This document shows positions 1 to 6,925 of a stretch of DNA of 16,226 nucleotides, piece by piece. The translations under genes were made by a program, and so were the position numbers. The stretch spans positions 1 through 16,226 of the forward strand of contig DAOUVF010000017.1 of assembly GCA_030667765.1 (NCBI GenBank), read 5' to 3'. The first letter of the stretch is position 1; the number at the start of each line of letters is the position of its first letter. The notes beneath the pieces are model-generated. The model saw nothing but the letters and a program-made list of their open reading frames with translations, was not told the origin of the DNA and did not search any database. The DNA comes from Bacteroides sp. (lineage in GTDB: Bacteria > Bacteroidota > Bacteroidia > Bacteroidales > SM23-62).

Positions 1-605
1 ACAGACCAGTTCTGGTTGATCACGTATTTCAATCCGATACCCAATGGCATCACGATGCCAGCCTTGGAATGATTCGGATCATATGCCGGAGCGTTCGCCA
101 ATGCATCGTTTACCTTTGGATTGAAAAATACTCCCCCGATTCCAGCATACAAATATAAGTTGATTTGGGAATAATTGTTAATCATTCCCCTTTTATTGAA
201 CAAAGCACTCGATTGATAACGCTTTTCCTCAGATATTATTGAGTATTCATACTGCAAACTGGGCTCAAATACACCCGATGTAAACGCGAATCCCCTGTCG
301 TTGTTTTTAGAACCTTCATCATCTCCGGCCAGGAACCCGTACATCAGGTTTAATTTCAACCCCATGTTATCCCGGATCTTAAACCTTGTTCCGAGATATA
401 ACGAAGGACGGGTATGTTTTATTGAGAGGTCCTTAATACCAAACCAGTTATCACTGGTGGCAGCTCCACCGACATCACCGAAATAGTTTAAAAATCCCAC
501 ACCGAAAACGGCTTCGTATCTTCTCAGTTTCCATCGCTGTGCATTGCCCTCCTGAGGGAGGGAAAGCGCGATCAGCAGTATGAATGGTAAGACTCTTTTT
601 AACAT
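1..605 (-). CDS. DUF6089 family outer-membrane beta-barrel protein (3' end cut by window edge)
   Basis: I translated this from the minus strand. It starts at ATG 603-605 and stays open to the left edge (201 full codons). The N-terminus is a signal peptide: basic MLKR, a hydrophobic run to about residue 16, then a probable cut before QRWKLRRYE. The following segment, RWKLRRYEAVFGVGFLNYFG and then DVGG, is typical of the DUF6089 family of Bacteroidota. Alternating aromatic and polar strands (for example YLYAGIGGVFFNPK) suit a small outer-membrane beta-barrel of the OmpA/PorT type. The family has no assigned biochemical role. In many Bacteroidota this gene follows a CBS protein and nadK and precedes uppS and bamA, so a role tied to envelope biogenesis is plausible but inferred. 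The gap from the nadK stop is 42 nt, consistent with one operon. The C-terminus lies outside the window. Confidence 0.85.
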   Translation of the reverse strand, partial: MLKRVLPFILLIALSLPQEGNAQRWKLRRYEAVFGVGFLNYFGDVGGAATSDNWFGIKDLSIKHTRPSLYLGTRFKIRDNMGLKLNLMYGFLAGDDEGSKNNDRGFAFTSGVFEPSLQYEYSIISEEKRYQSSALFNKRGMINNYSQINLYLYAGIGGVFFNPKVNDALANAPAYDPNHSKAGIVMPLGIGLKYVINQNWS

Positions 606-647
606 GGAATGTGGTACTTACAAACAAATGTAACAATTATTCCTTAA

Positions 648-1529
648 TTACTCGTTCCTTTTGTCAACGCCCCACATTAATTTATTACGCAATGTATTAT
701 AGAAAGTTGCATCTTTGATCCTCAGGGTCTTAATTGTAAAATCAGCCCTTTTCAGACGTAACTGTACCTCTCCCTCAATGATTTCAGTACGTGAATCAAG
801 GGTCAGCAGGAAACTGTCATCCCGGCTTTCCACCTCAATCCTGATCAAATTATGATCCGGCACAATGACCGGTCTTATGGTCAGGTTATGTGGGGCCATG
901 GGGGAAATGATGAAATTATTTGAATCCGGGGTCATAATGGGCCCCCCGACACTCATAGAGTATGCTGTTGATCCCGTAGGTGTGGATACAATGAGCCCAT
1001 CTGCCCAGTATGAGTTCAAGTACGTATCATCCAGGTAGGTATGTATGGTGATCATGGTAGAATATCGCTTCTGTATGCTGACTTCATTCAATGCACAGGC
1101 AAAACCTTCCCATGCTGAATTGATCAGATCCAGCTCAACAAGGGACCGGTGCTCAACTTTGTAGTGACCATTGAGTATTGCTGAAAGGGAGTCTTCAATA
1201 TGCCCGGGTGAAATATCGGCCAGGAAACCCAGGCGGCCGGTATTGATCCCGACAATGGGGATACCGTAATTCTGTACAATAGACACGGCTTCCAGGAAGG
1301 TGCCATCACCACCAATAGAAAACATGATGTCTGCATTGCCGATGATATCATCATGCGTTTTGAATACTCCCGCCTTTTTAAGGGAAAGTTTTTCCTTCTT
1401 CAGGAGGAATTCAAAGAAAGACTCATGGATAAAATATTCCACACCATGCTTTTCGAGCAATACGAACAGGGTTGTAATGTTCTTATCGAACCCGCTGCTA
1501 AAGGGCCTGCCGTAAATAGCGATTTTCAT
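648..1529 (-). CDS. nadK: NAD kinase
   Basis: This cytosolic enzyme phosphorylates NAD+ at the 2' hydroxyl of the adenosine ribose to make NADP+. The 293-residue length is normal for bacterial NadK. Visible motifs in order are the GGDGT nucleotide-binding motif (residues 73-77), NTGRLGFL (96-103), the NE pair (148-149), and the glycine-rich DGLIVSTPTGSTAYSMSVGG segment (about 177-196) followed by SPMAPH (209-214). All are diagnostic of the family, and no key residue seems lost. The start is ATG at 1527-1529. The stop of the upstream CBS gene is at 1531-1533, so the two genes are separated by a single base and are very likely translationally coupled. The DUF6089 gene follows 42 nt downstream. 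Confidence 0.97.
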   Translation of the reverse strand: MKIAIYGRPFSSGFDKNITTLFVLLEKHGVEYFIHESFFEFLLKKEKLSLKKAGVFKTHDDIIGNADIMFSIGGDGTFLEAVSIVQNYGIPIVGINTGRLGFLADISPGHIEDSLSAILNGHYKVEHRSLVELDLINSAWEGFACALNEVSIQKRYSTMITIHTYLDDTYLNSYWADGLIVSTPTGSTAYSMSVGGPIMTPDSNNFIISPMAPHNLTIRPVIVPDHNLIRIEVESRDDSFLLTLDSRTEIIEGEVQLRLKRADFTIKTLRIKDATFYNTLRNKLMWGVDKRNE

Positions 1530-1530
1530 C

Positions 1531-2196
1531 TCAGATATTCAAGTATTTCATAAACGCCTCGTACCGGTTATGGAGCAGGTCATCTAATTCATCAGTTTCC
1601 ATATATGAGGCCCTCACCGTATAATTATACCTGTTAAAGGTCTGTATGATCGAGGTAATATCTGTAGTATTCACCTTCATGGTGACGGTCATTTGCATGG
1701 AATCCTCAAGTGATGAAACATACATACTGAGGATCTTGGCATCATTGCTCTCCACAATCTGGCTGATCTCGGTAAGGGTATAATCATTCACCGCCAGTTC
1801 CAGTTCGATGATCCCCCCGGGGTGTTTCAGGGCTGATAGGTTTGCAAAATTCTGGAGCAGGTCATTCAGGGTGATCAGTCCCTGGTAATTCTTCTGCTCA
1901 TCCAGGACAGGCACGACCGACAGTTTAAGGCGGGAAAGGATCTCAATGACCTCGTAGATATGCTGGCTCAGCAGTACATAGGGACTGAAAAGTGATAATT
2001 TATGGTTGCCAATCGCCTCCTCAGCCATATTCAGGTTATAGATGTCCTTGTCTGAGATCAAACCCAGAAATTCCTGATTATTAACGATTGGTAAATGAGA
2101 GATCCTGAATATATCCATCCATGACAAAGCCTGCAAACCTGTATCTGAGGTCTTTAGAGCCGGCACAACTTCTGATATAAGATCTTTTGCTAACAA
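1531..2196 (-). CDS. CBS-domain protein with C-terminal ACT-like region
   Basis: The protein has 221 residues. Two CBS motifs form one Bateman module: the first about residues 5-55, with SHLPIVNNQEFLGLISDKDI, and the second about 72-118, with LSVVPVLDEQKNYQGLITL. A C-terminal segment (about 128-200, starting GGIIELELAVNDYTLTEI) looks like an ACT-type regulatory fold. Such modules bind adenine nucleotides or other small ligands; here the ligand and target are unknown. One base separates it from nadK, so a regulatory link to NAD(P) metabolism is possible but only inferred. The start is TTG at 2194-2196. It gives MLAKDLISE, the expected N-terminus of this family, and the frame upstream meets a TAA with no intervening ATG or GTG-like alternative that I can see. 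The gene diverges from pdxJ. Confidence 0.88.
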   Translation of the reverse strand: MLAKDLISEVVPALKTSDTGLQALSWMDIFRISHLPIVNNQEFLGLISDKDIYNLNMAEEAIGNHKLSLFSPYVLLSQHIYEVIEILSRLKLSVVPVLDEQKNYQGLITLNDLLQNFANLSALKHPGGIIELELAVNDYTLTEISQIVESNDAKILSMYVSSLEDSMQMTVTMKVNTTDITSIIQTFNRYNYTVRASYMETDELDDLLHNRYEAFMKYLNI

Positions 2197-2211
2197 ATCT
2201 TTAATCTTCTG

Positions 2212-2219
2212 CCAAAATA
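2212..2219 (-). promoter_or_regulatory. Candidate -7 box for the CBS-nadK-DUF6089 operon
   Basis: On the minus strand this reads TATTTTGG, a near match to the Bacteroidota -7 consensus TAnnTTTG, 15 nt before the TTG start of the CBS gene. No clear -33 TTTG is visible. It mirrors the pdxJ -7 box on the other strand. Weak, pattern-only call. Confidence 0.3.
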
Positions 2220-2223
2220 CTCG

Positions 2224-2231
2224 TAATTTTG
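2224..2231 (+). promoter_or_regulatory. Candidate -7 box for pdxJ
   Basis: TAATTTTG matches the Bacteroidota -7 consensus TAnnTTTG exactly and lies 23 nt upstream of the pdxJ ATG. I see no convincing -33 TTTG at the usual spacing. It sits in the 58-nt divergent gap between pdxJ and the CBS gene. Confidence 0.45.
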
Positions 2232-2254
2232 TAGTAGTTTAAGAAATTATCAAA

Positions 2255-2968
2255 ATGACCAGATTAAGTGTAAATATAAATAAAATTGCCACATTGCGGA
2301 ATGCCAGGGGAGGAAATATACCCAACGTGCAAAAAGCAGCTGTTGACTGCCAGAACTTCGGTGCAGAAGGCATTACCGTCCACCCACGACCAGATGAAAG
2401 ACATATCCGCTACCAGGATGTACGGGAGATTAAGTCTGTCATCAAAACAGAATACAATATTGAAGGTTATCCCTCCCGGTCCTTCATGAACCTGGTGGGC
2501 GAGATCAAACCGGACCAGGTGACCCTGGTTCCGGATCCTCCGGATGCTATCACCAGCAGCGAAGGCTGGAATACCATCAAATGCAAATCATTCCTGGTTG
2601 AAATAATCGCTGAATTGAAAGAGCAAGTGATCAGGTCATCCATCTTTATTGATACCAATCTGAAATACATTGAAAATGCACTTGAGACAGGGACCGACCG
2701 GATTGAACTGTATACGGAACCTTACGCACGCAATTTCCCGACAGATCCGGAACATGCCATCGCCGGTTTTAAGGAAGCAGCTGAAAGGGCGCTTGAACTT
2801 GGATTGGGACTTAATGCCGGGCATGACCTCAGTCTGGAGAACCTGAAATACTTTAATGATAACATCCCCGGCTTGCTGGAAGTATCCATAGGCCATGCCC
2901 TCATTGCCGATGCACTGTATTACGGACTGGAGAATACCATCCAGCAGTATCTCCGGCAGCTGTCCTGA
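2255..2968 (+). CDS. pdxJ: Pyridoxine 5'-phosphate synthase
   Basis: PdxJ condenses 3-amino-2-oxopropyl phosphate with 1-deoxy-D-xylulose 5-phosphate to form pyridoxine 5'-phosphate, the ring-closing step of the DXP-dependent vitamin B6 pathway, in the cytosol. The 237-residue length matches the family's usual size. Motifs seen: RLSVNINKIATLRNARGG at the N-terminus, TVHPRPDERHI (residues 41-51), NIEG (68-71), and LGLNAGHDL (184-192). The residues corresponding to the catalytic His, Glu and His of the E. coli enzyme appear as H43, E70 and H190. The start is ATG at 2255. The gene diverges from the CBS-nadK operon; an alpha/beta hydrolase follows after 19 nt on the same strand and is probably co-transcribed. 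Confidence 0.97.
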   Translation: MTRLSVNINKIATLRNARGGNIPNVQKAAVDCQNFGAEGITVHPRPDERHIRYQDVREIKSVIKTEYNIEGYPSRSFMNLVGEIKPDQVTLVPDPPDAITSSEGWNTIKCKSFLVEIIAELKEQVIRSSIFIDTNLKYIENALETGTDRIELYTEPYARNFPTDPEHAIAGFKEAAERALELGLGLNAGHDLSLENLKYFNDNIPGLLEVSIGHALIADALYYGLENTIQQYLRQLS

Positions 2969-2987
2969 GCAAACTGCACAAACCCAT

Positions 2988-3788
2988 ATGGAACTATTCT
3001 ACAGAAATTTTGGTAAGGGTGCACCCCTGATCATTGTACATGGACTGTACGGGGCTTCTGACAACTGGCTGTCGATAGGCAAAGCACTCGCCGTCGACTT
3101 CGATGTTTACCTTATTGACCAACGAAATCATGGGCAATCCCCGCACTCCGACACGCATAATTACCCGGCCATGAGGAATGACTTAATCATGTTCATGGAC
3201 AAGCATGATCTCCGAAAAGCAATACTGGTGGGCCATTCTATGGGGGGCAAAACAGTCATGTTCCTGGCAGAAGCCTACCCGAAAAGGGTGGACTCGATGA
3301 TAGTCATTGATATTGCTCCCACCACCTGTCATCCTGATGATCAGTCCAGCCAGGCCAGGACTCATACAGAAATTGTAAACGGAATGTTATCGGTGGACTT
3401 CAGCCAGGTGAAAAACCGGGAGGATGTGAATGAACAGCTTGCCCTGACAATTCATTCCCGCAGGATCAGGAGTTTCCTGATGAAAAATGTTTCCAGGAGC
3501 AGGGAGGGCAATTACCACTGGAAGCTGAATGCTGCTGTTATCGGGAAGGAACTTCCATCCATATTTGAGGGCATTGACCTGTCGAAATATTCACCGGGGA
3601 CCGGTATCACCGGGTTTCCGGTCCTTTTTATAAGGGGTGGAAATTCAGACTATATTACTGATGATTGTATCCCCGATATAAAACAGATCTTCCCCATGGC
3701 CGAGATTGCAACCATCCCCCAGGCAGGCCACTGGCTCCATGCTGAGCAGCCTGATCTCCTGGTCAAGACGATCAGGTATTTTCTATAA
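2988..3788 (+). CDS. Alpha/beta-fold hydrolase (YbfF-like esterase)
   Basis: With ATG at 2988 the protein has 266 residues and begins MELFYRNFGKGAPLIIVHGL, which is where family members start; the longer open frame from 2895 would run back into pdxJ. The fold signature is clear: oxyanion-hole HGLYG (residues 18-22), DQRNHG (44-49), nucleophile elbow GHSMGG with Ser84, and a late AGHWLH with the probable catalytic His248. There is no signal peptide, so it is cytosolic. It resembles the YbfF group of acyl-ester or thioester hydrolases; the true substrate cannot be read from the sequence. It follows pdxJ by 19 nt. Its last 17 bases overlap the 3' end of the convergent exonuclease gene. Confidence 0.9.
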   Translation: MELFYRNFGKGAPLIIVHGLYGASDNWLSIGKALAVDFDVYLIDQRNHGQSPHSDTHNYPAMRNDLIMFMDKHDLRKAILVGHSMGGKTVMFLAEAYPKRVDSMIVIDIAPTTCHPDDQSSQARTHTEIVNGMLSVDFSQVKNREDVNEQLALTIHSRRIRSFLMKNVSRSREGNYHWKLNAAVIGKELPSIFEGIDLSKYSPGTGITGFPVLFIRGGNSDYITDDCIPDIKQIFPMAEIATIPQAGHWLHAEQPDLLVKTIRYFL

Positions 3789-4500
3789 CTTCCACATTTT
3801 CCTCAGGGATGAGGGATTCTCCCCTGAGTTTCAGCAGGATCTGTGCTACGGTCAGAACGTCTTTCCCACAATACCGTACAATCCTGTTTATATCCCTTTC
3901 CTCATAGTATACCTTGCCCACCTGGCTGCCATCTATATCATCCTTGGGATTGGGAATATCCAGGATCTCCGCCATCAGGGCCAGTGAAATATAATGCCTG
4001 TAGGCACCGAACTTCCATAATTCCATGGTATCCAGGAAATGAACCTCCCATGGTTTCTTGCCGGCAACATTCAGTACCTCAGGTACAGGTATGCCATTTA
4101 TGATCATTCTCCTGGCCATAAACGGAAAATCGAAATCCTTTCCATTGTGCGCACAAAGATTAAGCTCTTTGCCCCGACGGAATTTTTCAAGTAATTTGGA
4201 GAAACCCTTCAGGATATCATCCTCAGCATCTCCTGCAAAGGACTTGATCCGAAATCGCCTGGGTTCTTCCAGGCTTGAAAAAATGCCGGCGGAGATACAT
4301 ATGATCTTGCCGAATTCTGCATAGAGTCCCCCTCTCTCCCATAACTCCTCGGGCAATCCCTCTTCATTTTTCACAGGAACAGCTACTTTTTTGTCCCATA
4401 ATTCCTGCATATGCTCATTAAGCATGTTATAGTCCCGGGTCAGCGGGACAGTCTCAATGTCCAGGAACAAAATATTTTCCAGTCTGATGTCACGGATCAT
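3772..4500 (-). CDS. Predicted 3'-5' exonuclease, PolB-like DEDD fold
   Basis: This 242-residue protein has a ribonuclease H-like exonuclease fold. Exo I is FLDIETVPL with D14 and E16. Exo II is LCAHNGKDFDFPF (residues 115-127), with the metal-binding Asp at 122 or 124. Exo III is YCGKDVL with Y210 and D214, which is the DEDDy pattern with Tyr four residues before the last Asp. The family (PF10108-like, polymerase-B exonuclease domain) acts on nucleic acid 3' ends using two metal ions; its physiological role is unknown and no polymerase domain is attached. The start is ATG at 4498-4500. manA ends 20 nt upstream on the same strand, suggesting co-transcription. The 3' end overlaps the alpha/beta hydrolase by 17 bp, tail to tail. 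Confidence 0.88.
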   Translation of the reverse strand: MIRDIRLENILFLDIETVPLTRDYNMLNEHMQELWDKKVAVPVKNEEGLPEELWERGGLYAEFGKIICISAGIFSSLEEPRRFRIKSFAGDAEDDILKGFSKLLEKFRRGKELNLCAHNGKDFDFPFMARRMIINGIPVPEVLNVAGKKPWEVHFLDTMELWKFGAYRHYISLALMAEILDIPNPKDDIDGSQVGKVYYEERDINRIVRYCGKDVLTVAQILLKLRGESLIPEENVEVIENT

Positions 4501-4520
4501 ATTAAAGCTTTTTCAGTATC

Positions 4521-5501
4521 TCACAAATAAATTTCTAACAAACTGCTGTCCTGGTTTGGAATAAGTGAAAAATCCTTAAGAACGGCAGGGATCAGGATGG
4601 TATCTCCCTTACTCAGCCGGGCCCGGCTTTCATCAGCATACCGGATGTCAAGATCACCATCCAGGCACATGTAGATAACGAAAGAATCCAGAGTTTCATA
4701 ATCCCTGTCCAGTTTTTTGTCAATATGGATGAGCTGGGTGGAAAAGTATGGACATTCAACCAGGTTCACAGGGGCATTCAATACGCTATGATAGTTTATT
4801 TTGTATGATGCATGAGCTTTGTAATCCAATACATTCAATGCATGCTCGATATGTAACTCGCGGGGCTTACCATCCTGCCCAACACGATCCCAGTCATAGA
4901 TCCGGTATGTCATGTCGGAGGTCTGCTGAATTTCTGCCAGAACAATGCCCGGTCCGAGTGCATGGATCCTTCCCTCAGGAAGAAAAATGACATCTCCTTC
5001 CGATACCTTTTCAAAATGGAGTACTTCCTTTAATGATCCATCATTCAATATTTCAAGGAGGATATCCCGGTCAATATCCCGGTTAAAGCCAACAATCAAC
5101 TGGGCATCTTTCTCTGAATCAAGAATATACCACATTTCCGTTTTACCATTCTCCCCGTGGTGTACTGAAGCATATTTATCACCTGGATGGACCTGTATGC
5201 TTAAATCGTCATTGGAGTGTATGAATTTGGTCAGCAAGGGAAACCTGGTACCAAACCGTTCAAAGATACGATGGCCCACCAGTTCACCTTTATATATTTG
5301 AATGATTTCCTCCAGGCTTTTACCCTCCAGGAAACCGTTGGATACCAGAGAGATATTATCTTCAACATGACTGATCTCCCAGCTTTCGCCGGTTTTCTCA
5401 GGAGCATCCGTTTTTCCGTAGCACTCCCTGAGTTTTTCACCACCCCATATCAGCTGTTTATATATCGGGTGGAACCTTAGCGGGTAAAGTGATTTATCCA
5501 T
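4521..5501 (-). CDS. manA: Mannose-6-phosphate isomerase, class I
   Basis: ManA interconverts mannose 6-phosphate and fructose 6-phosphate in the cytosol with one zinc ion. It either feeds mannose into glycolysis or supplies GDP-mannose for glycans. I place the start at ATG 5499-5501, giving 326 residues and the usual opening MDKSLYPLRFHPIYKQLIWG. The frame stays open to 5630, but the extra 43 residues are hydrophobic, unlike the family, and a good promoter lies inside them. Expected zinc ligands are present: Q103 and H105 in SIQVHPGD, E122 in KTEMWYIL, and H180 in GRIHALG. The catalytic-region Arg is R200 in MTYRIYDWDR. The exonuclease gene lies 20 nt downstream. It is divergent from the lipoprotein gene at 5633. 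Confidence 0.95.
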   Translation of the reverse strand: MDKSLYPLRFHPIYKQLIWGGEKLRECYGKTDAPEKTGESWEISHVEDNISLVSNGFLEGKSLEEIIQIYKGELVGHRIFERFGTRFPLLTKFIHSNDDLSIQVHPGDKYASVHHGENGKTEMWYILDSEKDAQLIVGFNRDIDRDILLEILNDGSLKEVLHFEKVSEGDVIFLPEGRIHALGPGIVLAEIQQTSDMTYRIYDWDRVGQDGKPRELHIEHALNVLDYKAHASYKINYHSVLNAPVNLVECPYFSTQLIHIDKKLDRDYETLDSFVIYMCLDGDLDIRYADESRARLSKGDTILIPAVLKDFSLIPNQDSSLLEIYL

Positions 5502-5528
5502 GAAAATATTGAGGTTGGGTTCATAGTA

Positions 5529-5536
5529 CAAAAATA
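5529..5536 (-). promoter_or_regulatory. Candidate -7 box for manA
   Basis: The minus strand reads TATTTTTG, an exact fit to TAnnTTTG, 27 nt before the chosen manA ATG. No convincing -33 element is seen at the usual spacing. Its position inside the longer open frame supports the shorter manA start. Confidence 0.45.
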
Positions 5537-5632
5537 AGAAGGAAATCCAATACTGGAAATAAACTGCAAAATTCACCAATAAGTCTTCTTCATGAGGCAA
5601 TTGTTTGGTATATTGAGATACAAATTCCACAA

Positions 5633-6871
5633 ATGAATTCCCTTCAAAAATTTATGATATTATTAGCTCTGTTTGGTATTACAATACTATTTCCGAGCTG
5701 TAGTAAAAGTCCCCTTAAACCAACTGCTGTACGTTTCCATAACGAAACACTGATCCGGGTTGATGATCATGGTGATAACTGGTGTATTACCTGGACCCAT
5801 GAAGGGCATCAGGTAACTTCCATGTGCGATGGGAACTGGTTGAACGGTGAACACCATTACCATAATCATTTATATCGTATAGTGGGTGAAGCTGAGGGTT
5901 TTACCAGGGAGGATATCCCGGAATATCCCCGGTTCACTGTCGACCTGGGGGGCTGGTTCGGATATGGCATACTTAGTGCCGGAGATAATCTGTATTCCAT
6001 GGTTTCAAAGACTCCCGGGGAAGACTGGAGCGGGCCTTTCAGGGGTATCAAAATGTTGAAATCATCCGATTCAGGGAAGTCCTGGTACCGTGTAAACAGT
6101 CTTGGAGAAGAAAGGTTCCTGGATCCCTGGGATGATACAGCCAGGGAAGATATCAGCCATAATGAGATGTTTTTCATGGAGGAGTCGGGGAAATTTGAGC
6201 ATGACGATACGGCGTACCCCTTTTCCTTTTGTTCATTTGTACAGAACGGACAGGCAAATTCAGCTGCACAGGATGATTATATCTATATCTACTCACCCGA
6301 AGGGGCCGAAACCAACCACCTGCTGCTGGCCAGGGTAAAGCAGAATGAGATTGAAAAAAGGGATCGCTGGGAATATTTTACTGCCTGGGACGGGGCCGAA
6401 CCATTATGGACTGATGATCTGGACAAAAGGGCTGTGATCCATGAGTTCCCGGAAAAAAACGATAGCGGAGAATATTTTGGCTGGTACTCCTGGCTCCCAT
6501 CTGTTGTGTGGAATAAGGGACTGGGATTGTATATCATGGTAAACGGAGGCACTTATGCCGGTCATGGTCTCTCCAATTCCGGAGTGGACTACTACGACAG
6601 CTGGATGCACACAAAAACGGGTAGTCTGGGTTTCTGGTTTTCTGAAGATCCTTTTGGACCCTGGAATCAATTCTTTTATACGGACTACTGGATCGTGGAC
6701 GATGAGAAGAACAGAACCTACCAGCCGAAGTTGTCACCCAAATGGATCAGTGAAGACGGTACAAATATGGTCCTGATCTGGTCAGATGCAATGAAAAACG
6801 AAGAAGGCAGGTCACACACCGTCAATTACCGCTGGAACCAGATGGAAATTACCCTGGACTTAGAACTGTAA
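5633..6871 (+). CDS. Secreted lipoprotein, probable beta-propeller (DUF4185/glycosidase-like)
   Basis: The protein has 412 residues. It begins with a lipoprotein-type signal: MNSLQKF, a hydrophobic stretch, then FPSC with the candidate lipidated Cys23. After that come repeated aromatic, Asp- and Trp-rich strands such as VDDHGDNWCITWTHEG, LYSMVSKTPGEDWSGPF, SSDSGKSWYRV and GFWFSEDPFGPWNQFFY. Motifs of the form S-x-D-x-G-x-x-W are typical of sialidase-like and five-bladed beta-propeller glycosidases. The best fit I can name is the DUF4185-type group, some of which are endo-D-arabinanases (CAZy GH183), but I cannot confirm the family and assign no substrate. It probably sits on the outer membrane and binds or cleaves a polysaccharide. 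A beta-helix gene follows after 54 nt on the same strand, so the two probably act on the same glycan. Confidence 0.65.
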   Translation: MNSLQKFMILLALFGITILFPSCSKSPLKPTAVRFHNETLIRVDDHGDNWCITWTHEGHQVTSMCDGNWLNGEHHYHNHLYRIVGEAEGFTREDIPEYPRFTVDLGGWFGYGILSAGDNLYSMVSKTPGEDWSGPFRGIKMLKSSDSGKSWYRVNSLGEERFLDPWDDTAREDISHNEMFFMEESGKFEHDDTAYPFSFCSFVQNGQANSAAQDDYIYIYSPEGAETNHLLLARVKQNEIEKRDRWEYFTAWDGAEPLWTDDLDKRAVIHEFPEKNDSGEYFGWYSWLPSVVWNKGLGLYIMVNGGTYAGHGLSNSGVDYYDSWMHTKTGSLGFWFSEDPFGPWNQFFYTDYWIVDDEKNRTYQPKLSPKWISEDGTNMVLIWSDAMKNEEGRSHTVNYRWNQMEITLDLEL

Positions 6872-6875
6872 TTCA

Positions 6876-6910
6876 GGGATTTGTAAAAACTGCAGATGAA
6901 GGCAAATCCC
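6876..6910 (+). repeat. Intergenic 8-bp perfect inverted repeat (potential hairpin)
   Basis: GGGATTTG at 6876-6883 is perfectly complementary to CAAATCCC at 6903-6910, with a 19-nt loop. It fills most of the 54-nt gap between the lipoprotein stop and the beta-helix ATG at 6926. No T-run follows on the plus strand, so it is not a standard intrinsic terminator. It could tune expression of the second gene, or be an mRNA-stability or processing element. Confidence 0.5.
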
Positions 6911-6925
6911 ATAAAATATTAAAAA

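Noticed and set aside
2895..2987. Longer start for the alpha/beta hydrolase
   Set aside because: It would overlap the pdxJ coding sequence; MELFYRNFGKG at 2988 is the expected start.
5502..5630. 43-residue N-terminal extension of ManA
   Set aside because: It is hydrophobic and unlike known ManA proteins, and a good -7 promoter match lies inside it; the ATG at 5501 gives the normal family start.
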